This document shows, one piece after another, positions 38,069 to 49,699 of a stretch of DNA of 64,000 nt. Source of the DNA: Phoronis australis (Eukaryota; Phoronida; Phoronidae); assembly GCA_002633005.1 (NCBI GenBank), contig NMRA01000050.1, positions 984,637-1,048,636 of the forward strand. Reading direction: 5' to 3'. A program made the translations under genes and the position numbers. Under the pieces are notes generated by a model that had not been told where the DNA came from, made no database searches, and saw nothing but the letters and a program-made list of their open reading frames with translations. The first letter of the stretch is position 1. Each line of letters starts with the position of its first letter.

Positions 38069-41000
38069 TGTATGTATGTATGTATGTATAAATTCATCTA
38101 AGCATCTACTCCCGCATACATTAGTCTTGATAATTTGTTGGTGACCAGCGTGATATCCATTTTCTTTAATTTTAGGGTATCGACAGCGGTGATGCTACAG
38201 GAAAAAACTGTAAATAGTAAACGAATTTGAATATGGATGGCATCGTCATAAAGTGTTGCTGTGTTTTTAACGATGATGCCGCTTCATGCAATCGTCGGAA
38301 AAATCGACGAGGTATCAAAGCAACAGCGTAAGAAATGCATGCCCCCACTGATTGACAATTTAAACGGGTGCTCATAAACGTACAAAGTAATACGAATCTT
38401 GACGGCAGTCTATTTTTAATATTTACTAATTTCTCAGAAACTGAAAATACGAACTTTTCATCGTGTTTTTGTTTTATTTAACTCAACTTACGCCATATGC
38501 TTCAATAAACTTCTCATCCATTATGAAACGAACCATTCTTGCAGTGTAACTTTTTATTTGCTCCCTCTGTCGGTCGTCGGCCAGACCCGCATTCTACATA
38601 ATGTCCCCGTAATCAACCATCTGCAAACAAGCATACGTGTACCGTGTGTGCTTGAGAAGCTTAATCCGTAACTGGGGTGTGTTGTGTTGTTATGTACAAC
38701 ACGGTTGAGAAGCAACATGGCAGCCGGAACCAAAACATGATAACAAAACAGGACCTACAAGGGTCAAATGGGACCGCCCTAACACAAAACAAGACCGCCG
38801 GAGACTGAACATTATCGTCGGCGATTGAAAACTGACCGACTTACCACTCAGTATGTGATGACATATAAACAACTGAAATAAGGTCACATTTTAAAATTAA
38901 CAAATCTAACCAAAAACCAACCACATTGCACACTTTTAGCTAAATAATTATAACATTTATCCCCTGCGTTACTTTGAGAACAAAATATAACCATTTCCTA
39001 ATTTTTTTCTTGACGTACGTCTTTCGGGAGATGATGCCAGGGCGGCTTCGCAGCAGCAACCAGCTCCGATAATTTGTTGTGTCATGTACGCAACCTCGTG
39101 GAAAAGAAGAACAGTTGATTGAAGAATCGGCGAAAAAAGAAACTGGCCAATAGGTGACGCAATATTTCATGTTGCCGAAAGCCGTCACTAAAAATTGCAC
39201 TGCTAGCATAACAGCAGAACAACGGTAGAACGCCCNCCTACCACTCAGTATGTGATGACATATAAACAACTGAAATAAGGTCACGTTTTAAAATTAACAA
39301 ATCTAACCAAAAACCAACCACATTGCACACTTTTAGCTAAATAATTATAACATTTATCCCCTGCGTTAATTTGAGAACAAAATATAACCATTTCCTAATT
39401 TTTTTCTTGACGTACGTCTTTCGGGAGATGATGCCAGGGCGGCTTCGCAGCAGCAACCAGCTCCGATAATTTGTTGTGTCATGTACGCAACCTCGTGGAA
39501 AAGAAGAACAGTTGATTGAAGAATCGGCGAAAAAAGAAACTGGCCAATAGGTGACGCAATATTTCATGTTGCCGAAAGCCGTCACTAAAAATTGCACTGC
39601 TAGCATAACAGCAGAACAACGGTAGAACGCCCATTTTTACAACATCGGTAAATAATTTAATTTACTTAAGGATGGGTGTAGTTTTTACGACACTTATTTT
39701 GTGTCAGATTTTATTTGGTCAGTTTTACCCACATTGGTGCAAAGCTGTTTATTGGTATAACGCTTTGAACCAAGCTTAAGTGGTTCGTAGCTGTATTTGG
39801 ACGATTATACAGCTAGCTGGCTGGCTACATGTACGTCATAACCAGTATCCCCCACACAGCCATTGATAACATTTTGTCCGGCGGTCGTGTTCAGTCTCCG
39901 TTGCTCCGGTTTTGTGGTTAAGTGGTCATGTTTTAGGTGCGTCGGTCCTATTTTCTTGTCCGGCGGTCCCATTTGATCCACGTAGGTCCAGTTTCATGGT
40001 GAGTTGTTCCGTCGTTCCGGTTTGGAGGACCATCGGTCACGTTTTGGGTCCGGCGGTAATGTTGTTTCTCACTCGTTTACAAGACCGCGCTCGCATTTCG
40101 GTCAGCACTCGCAAAATGGCTGACACTCGTAAAATGATTGAATATGTTGAATTGTGGGAAAAACATACAGTCTCTCGTGACGAGTTAATAGATCGTTATA
40201 GAATGTGCTCCTTGTATTCATTCACAAACATACAGTCTCTCGTGACGAGTGTATAGATCGTTATGGAATGTGCTCCTTGTATTCATTCACAAACCTATAA
40301 GTTGTGACACCCTGTCTGTTCCCTACAGTAGTTCACTGGTAACAAAACGTACCAAATGAAGCAACAGCAAGCTAAAACGTGGTACAGGTGGAGTAAAGTA
40401 AAGGCGATGTTGATTTGACCTATTCTAATTTAAGTAATTCGGTGTTGTTTGAATAACATATAAATCCGTGTACCGTGATTGGGTCACAGAATCCATCCTC
40501 AATGATCATTCCTTTTAAGTTGACTGCGATATTCCTTTTGGAGATCTCCGTCATCAGTTTGTGAGTTATAGCGGAAACAAATTTTCCCGCGTAAGACTGC
40601 AAGTATAAAAGCTCTAATCGTAGCTTGCACTTATCTAAAATATGATACATTATTTCACTTAAACTAAGAGTGTTCTCTTTTCAAAATCCACGTGACAAAG
40701 GTTTAGTTACATTTATACGTTTGAGGCGATGTTTGGAGATGGCGACGCACTCATGTGTAATTGGTATGAGAAACACAATGTTAAAGTAATTCAAGCAATA
40801 AACGAAATTTAAACAGACAATTAAAAAAATAAAGTAGACAATGTAGCAAAATGAGTAGTAACTCACCTCTCCAGAAACATAAAAGTCGTTCTTGAGATAC
40901 TCATGGAATATGGTAAAAAACTGTGTTAAGGCACTGAAAAAGTGTAGGGATAGCATTTCTCTAGTTTTATAGCAGGCAGCAAAGAGGCAGTTAATGTGCT

Positions 41001-44000
41001 CAGCAAATCAAATTGACAACCAATGACATGCAACGTTCTTACATGAAATTATATATTATATTACTGTTATTATTCTTATTAGATAAATCTGATCATATCC
41101 TTTATTTTCTAGTCAATTATTATGCATGTGTCATTCAGGAAGTCTCGTTCGAGGCCCCAATCATTATCCGCCATTTTTGTTTGTGTGACGACTCATCTGT
41201 TGCCTGTATACTATTTTCTAAAAATTGTCCTCATTATTTTCGGTCGTCGAGTATTTTCCGACAAACCTGGATTGGCCTACAATTCAGCTGAGTCGATGGA
41301 AATGAGCCATTGTAGTTGACGAGAAGTGGCTGGAACCGGCGTATTTGGTGAACAGGTGGTGGCTGCTGGACGATGCTGTGAGTGTACACAAGCAAATGTT
41401 ACATCAGTTTCGTTGCCTTTAATCACTGCGGCAATTGCAGGTCGAGTCTTTTGCAAATAAAAAAACTCATCCAGGTGACGGCGGAGAAGAAATACCTGTG
41501 GTACGGTAATTTCTTCAGAACAGATTTCACATGTCCATTTCCTGATTTGGCTTCAAGATATGTTTTGCACCACTTTAGCCACACGCTAGACACGATCGAC
41601 ACAATCCCACAGAGCTTGCCTTCCACTGGAACTCCTTACACTTTTCGAGAGTGCGCTGACGAGAGTTTCATCCCGATAAGCAACAACTTACAGGCATGCA
41701 GGAATAAGACCAAAAGAAATATAAACATATAATGGCGCATCCTATCTTAAACAGAGTTTAAAGTGCATTTGAGCAAAGCTGGGGAGAATGATTCGGTTCG
41801 CGAACGTCACTTGAAGAGTGTTACGGACGCATAAAGAATTAGAAATCAGGTGCTGCAGCTCGCCAACGCCACTTCAGATTATGTTTGGCGACCTAAGAAA
41901 ATCCCAAGTCGCCATGAAGACACCACATCGAAGAGCAAAGTCAAACAATGTAACAATAACAGGGCGGGGGTGTCGGAGTTTTGAGAAATATAGTACGTAA
42001 AAAAGGCCGACAAGTTACTTCCACACAGGCCCATTGCAGTAGACAATAAGTACTAACTACACAGCTCATTCTCAGTAAGTCCAATTGCATGTTTGAGGAA
42101 TTTTGCAATCATTTTTTCTATCACTGAAAGTTGTTTACTTCCAAAGCATTCTTTTCTAATGCTTTGGTCACGTGACATCGACCGACATGGTGTCCTGGGT
42201 TTCATCTTCCAACCAGCATTTCGGGCAGCAAGATTTTGTTGGTCGGTATGTTATTTCCTGACATAGTTCTGCAGTTTATTGTGAACTGTTATCACCTGCA
42301 TTCTCATTTGCAGTTAAGACCTGGGTAGACACAAAAGCTTGGTATTAAGACTGGGAGTTATCTAGCTCACCAATTCTTTTGTTCCACTGACACATGTATC
42401 TTAGTCCAAGATATTTTCCATCGTTTCAATGATCAGTCTTCTATTCCTAAAACACTGGAAGCCAGGACAAGCAAGTCCGTGAAATTCAAGATCTCGTTTG
42501 GCTAATCGATCAGGTGCCTCATTACCCCGGGATACCAACCTGTCAAGGGGTCATGCCAACTGTGATACGGATACCAACCTGTCCAGGGGTCATGTACAGG
42601 GCGCTTGGATATCTTGCCTTCGGCACACATCAACTGGTTACCAATAAATGGTTGCCATTATCTTTATTATAACAAAGAGAAACTCAGTTGGCAATGGATG
42701 AGCCAATCTACCGATCTCTATGCGACCTGCCGCTTGCGACCAAGTTCTCCCTTTCAGCAGTATATAAATTTACCCATTGTTCAAAGATTCCTCTTTCCTT
42801 TTTCGTCGGTTGCATAGTTATTATTTTAAGTACAGTGTCTGGTCAGTTAAGGCATTCTAGTACCGCAGATGACACCTGTGTAATACTGTACCTGTAGAGG
42901 TCTTTAGCCACATCATTTTGATTTTTGGCGTATCCATTCGGATCTTCTGTGTAGCTGAAGCCTGCACCTACCTGTAAGATATGTGGGGATCCCGGTGAAT
43001 GAAATGTAAACATAGACTGGTGATAATATTCAATATCGTGACAATGACGCCTAGAATATGAAAAACTAACCACAGCAGACTTACCGGATTGTCTAGGTAT
43101 ATGATCGACAAATTCCGAGTCCATGTAATTTCCCGGAGATACACTAGAAAAGAAAAGTGACGTTGTATCCTTTAATTCGTTCTGAGTGCCACTACTTTTC
43201 CGCACTGGAAGTATGGATGCTAAATATCAAAGAGGACTAATGCTGTCCGGTTTAGAGGATCGAATTTTCAGTCAGTCGAGTTACCAAAAAATTCATAATC
43301 ATGGCAAAATCTTACGGTCATTGTCGTCGCCGACACGTAGCGGTCCGTGTTCATTAAATAGGCCCATCGTAGAAGAACTCCCGGGACCTCCTTGAAGCCA
43401 AAGCATGACAGGATCACTGGCTGGGTCGTCCTTTAGAAGGAAGCATTCACACACTAGGATTTACAAAATATTTAGAGACAAAAGCATTTCATTCACGTTA
43501 CTGCCATGGATACCTAGGCGTCGTTAATGTTGATGAGAATTGACAAGACTGGATAAATATGGTGAATCTATCATGAAACATTAAGAGCGATGTCCTTTTA
43601 AAGAAGACAATTGCAGTTTAAGGTATTGATATCTTACGATGTAGTAAAATGTAGACTTTACTTGAAATCTTCCCAAGCTAATTCGTTTCCCTGATCTCGA
43701 TTTGTGTAAATGTAGCCGGTTCATTCCGAATCAGTTCATCATTCTGCCCAGTGCTACGAGTAACACCACTGTAGAAAGTTATGAAGGAAAACATCCGAAC
43801 GATTTAGGTGCATTAAGCTAACCCAATATTAATAAATGGGTAGGTCAGTCTGATGACCTAATTCAGTAGTTTTTTGAAAATTTTGGGCGAGAAATCCACA
43901 TATTTGACCTCTGCTTTGTTACTCCCGGATCTCGAACTTCAGACATTCTGAAAGTAGTACCTTGTTATGGTCGACGAAAAATTGTGCTGATAAGATATGC

Positions 44001-45766
44001 CTTTCAGACGAACAGATTTTGAAAACAAACCCAGTTGGCAATGATATACTGATTCGTACACAATTAAAGTCTACAGCAATAGCATTTAGATTCTTATATC
44101 CGCTTCCGCTCAGAGATCGGAGCAGTCGTTCATTCAATGTTTTAGAGGAAAATAGTGAGGTATCAAATTTTTAGTAATTCCTATCTGGACGTAGCGAGGT
44201 AAAAATGGCTGTATTCCATAAGAAACGCCTCTGCGTGAGTTTTTTTTTTCAAATTACGTGTTATCACATAGAGTGGTAACAAGGCCTTTTTTAAAACCAG
44301 TTAGTGATTTTAACGAGATCAGCCAACGGTCGATTTAGTTTCTTCACCCTTCCTTGGTCATTCACGACTAACGTTCAAACTCGGTTATAAACAATGGTCC
44401 CCACTTACGGAATTCTGTCTGCCAATACATTCGCCACCGATTGCATAGCGATAGAACACCTTTTGTCTCAGAGGTAAGAAAGTGCGGTTTTCCATTGAGT
44501 TAGTTGAGGAACCGAACGTCTACCACTTTTTCTCAGGTAGCGTCGAAAACCCTCGTGGTGTATGGGTGTTGAAATATTCTCGATTTTAACCATTTAAAAC
44601 ACTAAAATTAAAAGGTGGCTTATAAAGGGTTGGATTCAAAATTAAGCCCGACGAGGAACTTTCTCTATCCTCTCGCGCCGTATTTTTTCTTTTTGATTAA
44701 CGTCGGGGATGTGACGAAGTTAACATCACGCATCCACGCTTATTTGTCAGTTTTTATCCAAATTTCTCCGTAGTTACAGCCCAGAGAACACTTCATTAAC
44801 ATTGGAAGGACGAGAAACAACGAACATGTGGAAACCCATTGGCGCAAAAACGCCAGGCTACAAAATTCTTGACGGGAATTTGCGGCATCTTCAGTAAACA
44901 CATATATTTGGCTGTCGCTGTGTAATTTGGGATGGATCTACTTGTCATATTAACAATAACGATGTCAATCCTACAGAGATAGTGCTGTAAGAATGTCGAT
45001 CCGTAGATCGTCACATACCTGGGACGGGAAAAACCAGAAGAATGTGTTGCTCTGAAAAACCTTGTTCACTGTAAGTAATCCTGCATAGGATTCTTGTTCA
45101 AACAGTTGAGAGGATGCAAGATATATCGGTCCTACCTTGCTAAGATTACGAGCTGAAAAGGCAACACATTGATACTGCAAATGCTATCCTTCCACTATGA
45201 ATGGGTTGCATACTTTCCTATTTCGCCTTACTCTCTCCTTGTTCGTGGGAGACCTATGTAACTGTTATAAAAATGAAACTCTTACATGTACATACGTGCA
45301 GGCCCTATGACATGTATACAATGTACGCACATTATACCTGAAGGCTGGTATATTCTTCGGTAAAGTAAGGTTACAAGACTGATTTATCCATAAACAGGTG
45401 AATAAAGGGTCGTCGCGCAAATTTCTTTCAAGGTATTGTCAAGTTTGCATTTTAGAGGCTGAAATTGGGCATGCGTTAAGGAAAATAAAAACTCCGAGTT
45501 TCCAAGCAATCTAAATTTCGTCTGACAACCATTTGTCTGGAGGTCTCGGTACCTTATGGTAGTCATTAAACGTAGTATCTACCTCGATCTAATTCTCCAT
45601 TTTCTATGTATGGTGTGAGGTACAGCGGTTCACCATATTCATCTTCCTTCTTCTTCGTGTGTTCGTTCACGTTTGAAACTTTTTTGTCGTGCTTCTCGGC
45701 AGTTTCACCAACGTGGCTCGATAAAGTCACTGCAGCATGGGCGATAAGTAGCCAGAACAAATTCAT
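31989..45766 (-). CDS. CPVL: Serine carboxypeptidase (family S10), CPVL type, with one in-frame stop
   Basis: Thirteen minus-strand exons join in one frame (1434 nt, 478 codons): 45766-45583, 45152-45019, 43430-43316, 43143-43085, 42971-42892, 40933-40867, 40596-40474, 38620-38492, 35003-34911, 34651-34623, 34103-33971, 32689-32507, 32093-31989. The length matches CPVL (about 476 aa). A signal peptide (MNLFWLLIAHAAVTLSS) precedes GEPLYLTPYI, SYAGLLTVN, SNTFFWFFPSQ, MLWLQGGPGSSS (oxyanion region), DNPVGAGFSYTED, and GESYAGKF with the nucleophile Ser at codon 214. Catalytic Asp lies in YNGQLD (codon 391) and His in KGAGH (codon 451). S10 enzymes remove C-terminal residues, usually in lysosome or secretory compartments. 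Exon 8 has an in-frame TAG (38596-38594, codon 263), where relatives have Tyr, so this copy may be a pseudogene, a null allele or a base error. The 29-bp exon at 34651 is inferred from phase and homology. Confidence 0.9.
34794..34846. repeat. 17-bp tandem repeat, three copies
   Basis: Three copies of CCATAGCAACCGTATAA in tandem in the intron just downstream (minus sense) of carboxypeptidase exon 9. Confidence 0.85.
35226..35763 (+). promoter_or_regulatory. LTR-like heat-shock promoter block (HSEs, TATA, initiator, poly(A) signal)
   Basis: Two perfect heat-shock elements occur: GAActTTCtaGAA (35237-35249) and TTCcaGAAagTTC (35319-35331), with a partial TTCtaGAg between them. TATAAA follows at 35368-35373 and an initiator-like TCAGTA near 35398, then an A/G-rich leader with repeated AAGCAGTTAAGCAG. 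An AATAAA at 35646-35651, only about 250 bp after the initiator, is what an LTR (U3-R-U5) would show. No partner LTR, primer-binding site or internal genes are visible, so it may be a solo LTR or a retroposed heat-shock promoter. It lies on the opposite strand in the carboxypeptidase intron between exons 8 and 9. Confidence 0.5.
36000..37960 (+). pseudogene. L1/Tx1-like LINE with endonuclease and C-terminus, polymerase core deleted
   Basis: 36036-36266 encodes the start of an APE-type endonuclease (CLHDTHFEEDD, NSRGVCALFSNN). 36290-36553 continues in another frame (FSIWCGDWNLVQEF, the catalytic GDWN motif, then DPWR and KKYTWMRKNP). From about 36640 the typical LINE C-terminal region follows (LTHLFITL, FIDF..NVF, GGL-like, LGFL..KTL, LTWLRRLVN, FKSWNDRACS). 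The roughly 1.5 kb of reverse transcriptase expected between them is missing, so it is an internally deleted, inactive copy. It ends beside the TATG microsatellite. It lies in antisense to the carboxypeptidase intron. Confidence 0.82.
38009..38090. repeat. (TA)n and (TATG)n microsatellite
   Basis: AT dinucleotides run into about 12 uninterrupted TATG/GTAT units. It lies just beyond the 3' end of the LINE relic and may descend from its tail. Confidence 0.93.
38842..39235. repeat. 394-bp direct repeat, copy 1
   Basis: Identical, apart from about two substitutions, to 39239-39632 at an offset of 397 bp. It starts TACCACTCAGTATGTGATGA and ends AGAACGCCC. An N at 39236 separates the two copies. 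Confidence 0.95.
39239..39632. repeat. 394-bp direct repeat, copy 2
   Basis: Second copy, beginning three bases after the N at 39236. Near-identity and the N at the junction make a false duplication at a contig join likely. Confidence 0.95.
40164..40293. repeat. 65-bp tandem duplication
   Basis: CATACAGTCTCTCGTGACGA through CTTGTATTCATTCACAAA occurs twice in tandem with an offset of 65 bp and a few changes, in the carboxypeptidase intron. Confidence 0.85.
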
Positions 45767-45786
45767 TTCTAGACTTTTTGCTGGCT
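45583..45786 (-). other. CPVL: First coding exon of the carboxypeptidase, with spliced 5' leader
   Basis: A good acceptor (ttcttttgcag) ends at 45787, only 20 bp before the ATG at 45766. This implies that the start codon lies in the second exon and that a non-coding leader exon and the promoter lie further right (above 45790). I could not identify that leader exon. Confidence 0.6.
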
Positions 45787-45839
45787 CTGCAAAAGAAAGT
45801 AAAACGATATGGGCACTACTCACTTGGAACCAAGTGCTT

Positions 45840-48110
45840 TGAGGGTGAGCAGTTTGAAAGAAAATTTACATAATCCGCTGCGTTGCCACTAAATCAGCTG
45901 TCAATGGCTTTCTACTTAAACGACATTTATTTATTTGTATCCCTCTTTCAGTACGATTGTAAATTGTTGACACACTTCCATTTATGAACATCAATTGTTT
46001 GTCCGGTGCACTTATCTTTTAGCCGATGTTTTGAACGTTTGCCAAATATATTACCACCAACCCTTCCTACATGTATCTTTGCAATAACGTTCATCCGTGC
46101 TGTGAGTCTTTGACTTATGGTTTATTACCATGCACTTCACAACCTAAACAACTTTTTTTTTCTCATCGGTTGTCAAATATCAGCGGAATAAAATGATGAA
46201 GCGTGTTCAAATCGGTGGGGCCGGAAAAGCTCGCCCAGGTCCATATCAATTTCTCATTCATGTAGTTTCTGTGGCCATCAATATTGTTACCTACATGTGG
46301 GGCTTCTGGATGGGCGCCATCAACCTAGTTTCCTCCGGTCACTTCAAATTTCACTTCGCAATCGATTTCTTTCATCATGCATCTTCCAATCTTCACCGGC
46401 TTTCTTATTCGCTTACCATCTCATATAGGGTACAAATTCTTCAGTACCTGGCCACTCGGCAACATTCAAAATTCGCAGCCAACCCTTTGTCATCAACGCT
46501 ACTTTCTGACCTTCTCATCGAGCTGCTTAAGCAATTTCAGTCCGAGTTGGAAGCAAAATTATTCATTCGTCTTGCACTTTGTTAGGGGCGATGCGATTCT
46601 TTCCTCTTTTCCTTTTCAAAGTTCCCTCGATGTGCTCATTGCATTAAATGCTAATCAAACCTATCAGAGTCAAGATTATTTGCAAAACTCACCCGTGCAC
46701 AATAGTTTGTGCAACTTTCAAAGTTAACGCCGACTAAAATATGTATTTTGAAACTATTAGAAATGGCGGAAATACTTCAGTTGAAACAGAAAAAACTCTC
46801 AGGCCAACTTTAACAAATACTGTTTCAGGTTAATGCAGACCGTCAGTTTCGGTGTGCATAGGTAAGTTAAAAATTATCATAACGTTGCGTGAGTCCTATC
46901 ACTAAGCTCTAACGCCAGTGAACAATTCGTCTCTTCTTTGTAAGCGACCAGACTAATACGTACACACATAATTTCGAAGAGAATCTCAACTTGGAAGATT
47001 AAAAACATATACCTTTACGGTACTGGAATGCGATTTCAGACGCGTCCAATTACCACGCACTTGCTCTTGCAAAATGGAATACAAGTGGAAATTACGCCTG
47101 TGGGTATACTGGGTAGTTAGCAGGTAAATTATACATGTAACTACATGAAAAGAAAATCAGTCATCTTCTGTAATATGCTACTTTTGTACTTGGCGGCACA
47201 CAATGAAAAAAATGTAAGCGGTCTGATACACGTTGTGCCAGACGTGCGCAAGCCGCGCATGTGGGCCAATTGTACTTATCAGCTGACGGCTCATTACCTT
47301 GCTGTGACATTTATCGAAGTATAGTACACTTACGCGTTTGAGCAAACTTGGCATCTCAGTCTCTCATTCGAAGATAGGTGCGTCTGCACTAACAACCTTA
47401 CATCAAAATATAATAGGCTGAACAACAGACAATCGATAAACAGGGGTAAAATTCTTGCTTGGAATATCGTGGAATTCTGGGGGTACCGTATCGAATTATT
47501 AGTGGGGGGGGTTTGCTTGTAGATGTTCTGGGATTGGAATTTTGATGATCGTGTCTGGAATTTAGAAGGACAGTTATGGAATTATTTCCACCTATTCATT
47601 CGGCAAAGTTAAAAAATCTATCTGTTCACTTCATAGTGATGTCGAACTCAATTCGAAGCCTGGATTCACCGATGTCGGGAGTACACACTGCTTCTACACA
47701 CAGCTGCGACCAGCGCCCAGTTACATGTACTGTAGTTCTTCATCAGGCGACTACGACATTATTGTACGAACCGTACGAGTTCTCTTTTGACCTTAGTTAA
47801 ATATTCTATTGGTATTTTATTAATTGGTACCCTCAGCCATGTAACTTTTTTAAAATGTCCGTAGAACGGCGAGAAAACTGAGTGAAACGACGTTTTGCCG
47901 ATTAATAATCAACATTTCACGAAAAAAAGAAGCCTATAGCTTGCCTTCGCAACATGGCACCCGTTTCAGGAAACTGTTTCATCTTAACCGAAGTCGGTCT
48001 AATTTAAGATCTAATCGTCTTAGCCCCGTTTCAGTACACTTTTTAAAGATACTGTCGGCAACTTAGAACACAAGGAGTGTTTCATTAAATTATAATAATT
48101 TTGTAAGTAT
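45840..48110. other. Intergenic sequence upstream of the carboxypeptidase gene
   Basis: It should contain the promoter and non-coding leader of the minus-strand carboxypeptidase gene, but no element is certain. At 46193-46585 there is a 130-codon plus-strand frame with hydrophobic stretches and no family resemblance; the minus strand of the same stretch also reads protein-like in pieces with stops (..KKAGEDWKMHDE, ..VDGAHPEAPHVG), hinting at a decayed coding or transposon sequence. Confidence 0.35.
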
Positions 48111-48160
48111 TTGATGTGTATATGTTTGCTTATTATGCGCCCACATACATGTATTTATAC

Positions 48161-49610
48161 GTGGACGCATTATGCCGTCATCTCCGTCCGTCCGTCCGTC
48201 CATCCGTCCGGGCGGCGTCCGTCCGGCGTCCGTCGTCCGCTGCTCTATCTCCAAAACCCTTTGACACACGTTCATGAAATTTGGCTTATATGTTCCATTC
48301 ATAAATGGGACGGCATGAGCGAACTTTCGGACGGACCCGGCTACCGGTGTGCCCCCTAATGGCAATTTTAGTTTTTTACGCTTACCTTTGTATCTTCATA
48401 AGTCCTGAACGGATTTTCATGAAATTTGCTATGTAGGCACCTATTAGTGAGATGACGCTATCCTACCGTTTTCGGATGGATTCGACGTAGTTTGCACCAC
48501 CTAGTGGCCATTTTTACTGTTTTCGAATCTGTTTTTTTTGCGTCCATCCCTCTATCAACCAAACCGCTCAAAGGATGATTGTGAAAATTGGCATGTATAC
48601 AAGTATGCTTACTATGAAGAGGACGGTTGACGATGATTTTCCGACGATTTCGACTACTGTGGCGCCTCCTAGTGGCAGTTTTGTTTTTTTAGCGCCTATG
48701 GCTGTATCTCATAAACCGTTCGCAGGATCTTTACAAAATTAATAAGTGTATTTATATGATGTTAACAACGGACGAAGACGACTTTTGGACAGATCCTACT
48801 ACCGATGTGCCCCCTAGTGGCTTTTATTTTTTTACGTTTACCTTTCTATCTTCAAAAGTCCTTAACGGATTTAATATGTAGGCACCTATTAATAAGGTGA
48901 CGCTATCCTCCAGTTTTCGGATAAATTTGACGTAGTTTGCGCCACCTAGGGGCTATTTTTACTGTTTTCGAGTCTGTTTTTGCGTCCACCCCTCTATCAA
49001 CCAAACCGCTCAAAGGATGATTGTGAAAATTGGCATGCATGTGCTTACTATAAAGAGGACGGTTGACGATGGTATTCCGACGAGTTCGGCTACTGTGGCG
49101 CTTCCTAGTGGCAATTTTGTTTTTGTTTTTGCTGCGCCTATGGCTGTATCTCCTAAACCGTTCGCAGGATCTTTACTTAATTTAACAAGTGTATTTATAT
49201 GATGTTGACTACGGATGACGACGACTTTCGGACAGATCTGATTATTGCTGTGCCACCTTGTGGCAATTTTATTTTTTTTTACATTTAACTCAGTATCTTT
49301 CAAAGGTCCTCAACAGATTTTCATAAAATTTTAAATATAGGCATCTATTGGTGTGATGACGCTAGCTTTCTGCTTTTGGATGGAATCGAGGTATTTTGCA
49401 CCATCTAGTGGCCATTTTTACTGTTTTCAAATCCTTTTTTTTGGTGTCCACCACTGTATCAAAGAAATCATTTGAAAATTGGCATATATGTTCTCAGTGT
49501 GAAGACGACCTTTGATGATGGTGACTGACTAGTGTGGCGCTTCCTAGTAGTAGTTTTGTTTTGCGCCCATATTTGTATCTGTGGACCATAAACAAGTAGG
49601 TTTCTTGGTA
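48161..49610. repeat. Higher-order repeat: about 150-bp units arranged in about 455-bp blocks
   Basis: It opens with a (TCCG)n-rich tract (48185-48240). Then a phrase such as TTTTTACGCTTACCTTTGTA recurs near 48373, 48830 and 49278 (spacing about 450 bp). Each block contains three related units that end in variants of TGTGCCCCCTAGTGGCAATT or GTGGCGCCTCCTAGTGGCAG followed by a T-run, and contain TTTTCATGAAATTTG or AAAACCG..CGCAGGATCTT. Similar single units are seen near 8370-8850. Confidence 0.85.
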
Positions 49611-49621
49611 ACACACTGAGT

Positions 49622-49695
49622 GGAGTCGTGGTGGTGCAATGGTAAAGCACACGCGCTTTGTCTTCCGGGTCGTGAGTTCGAGTCTGCGGTATTTG
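49622..49695 (+). mobile_element. tRNA-like sequence (SINE head or tRNA pseudogene)
   Basis: The Pol III box A-like TGGTGCAATGG is at 49632-49642 and box B-like GTTCGAGTC at 49676-49684, at tRNA-like spacing. The acceptor stem does not pair well and the anticodon arm is poor, so a functional tRNA is unlikely. It directly follows the higher-order repeat. Confidence 0.5.
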
Positions 49696-49699
49696 CAGT

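Larger units (their letters stand above)
38695..40085. mobile_element. Long inverted-repeat (fold-back) element with ends made of GGTCC(T/A)GTTTT words
   Basis: The left arm (about 38700-38835) and right arm (about 39880-40070) are inverted and clearly related: each reads, in one direction, GAAACAACAT..GCCGG-CC-AAAAC-TGA... and shares GGTCAAATGGGACCGCC-like and GGAGACTGAACA blocks. The arms are themselves built of degenerate units of about 30 bp. The interior holds the 394-bp duplicated block around an N. There is no transposase. It lies between carboxypeptidase exons 7 and 8, next to exon 8. Confidence 0.6.

Noticed and set aside
41382-41732. 116-codon plus-strand frame and an antisense CEIC..RRHLDEF zinc-finger-like stretch
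   Set aside because: The second zinc-binding His is missing and neither strand has exon signals; it lies in a carboxypeptidase intron.
46193-46585. 130-codon plus-strand frame with hydrophobic segments
   Set aside because: No recognisable family or splice context; the antisense strand is equally protein-like, so coding status cannot be supported.
49622-49695. Functional tRNA gene
   Set aside because: Box A and B motifs are present but acceptor and anticodon arms do not form a good cloverleaf.
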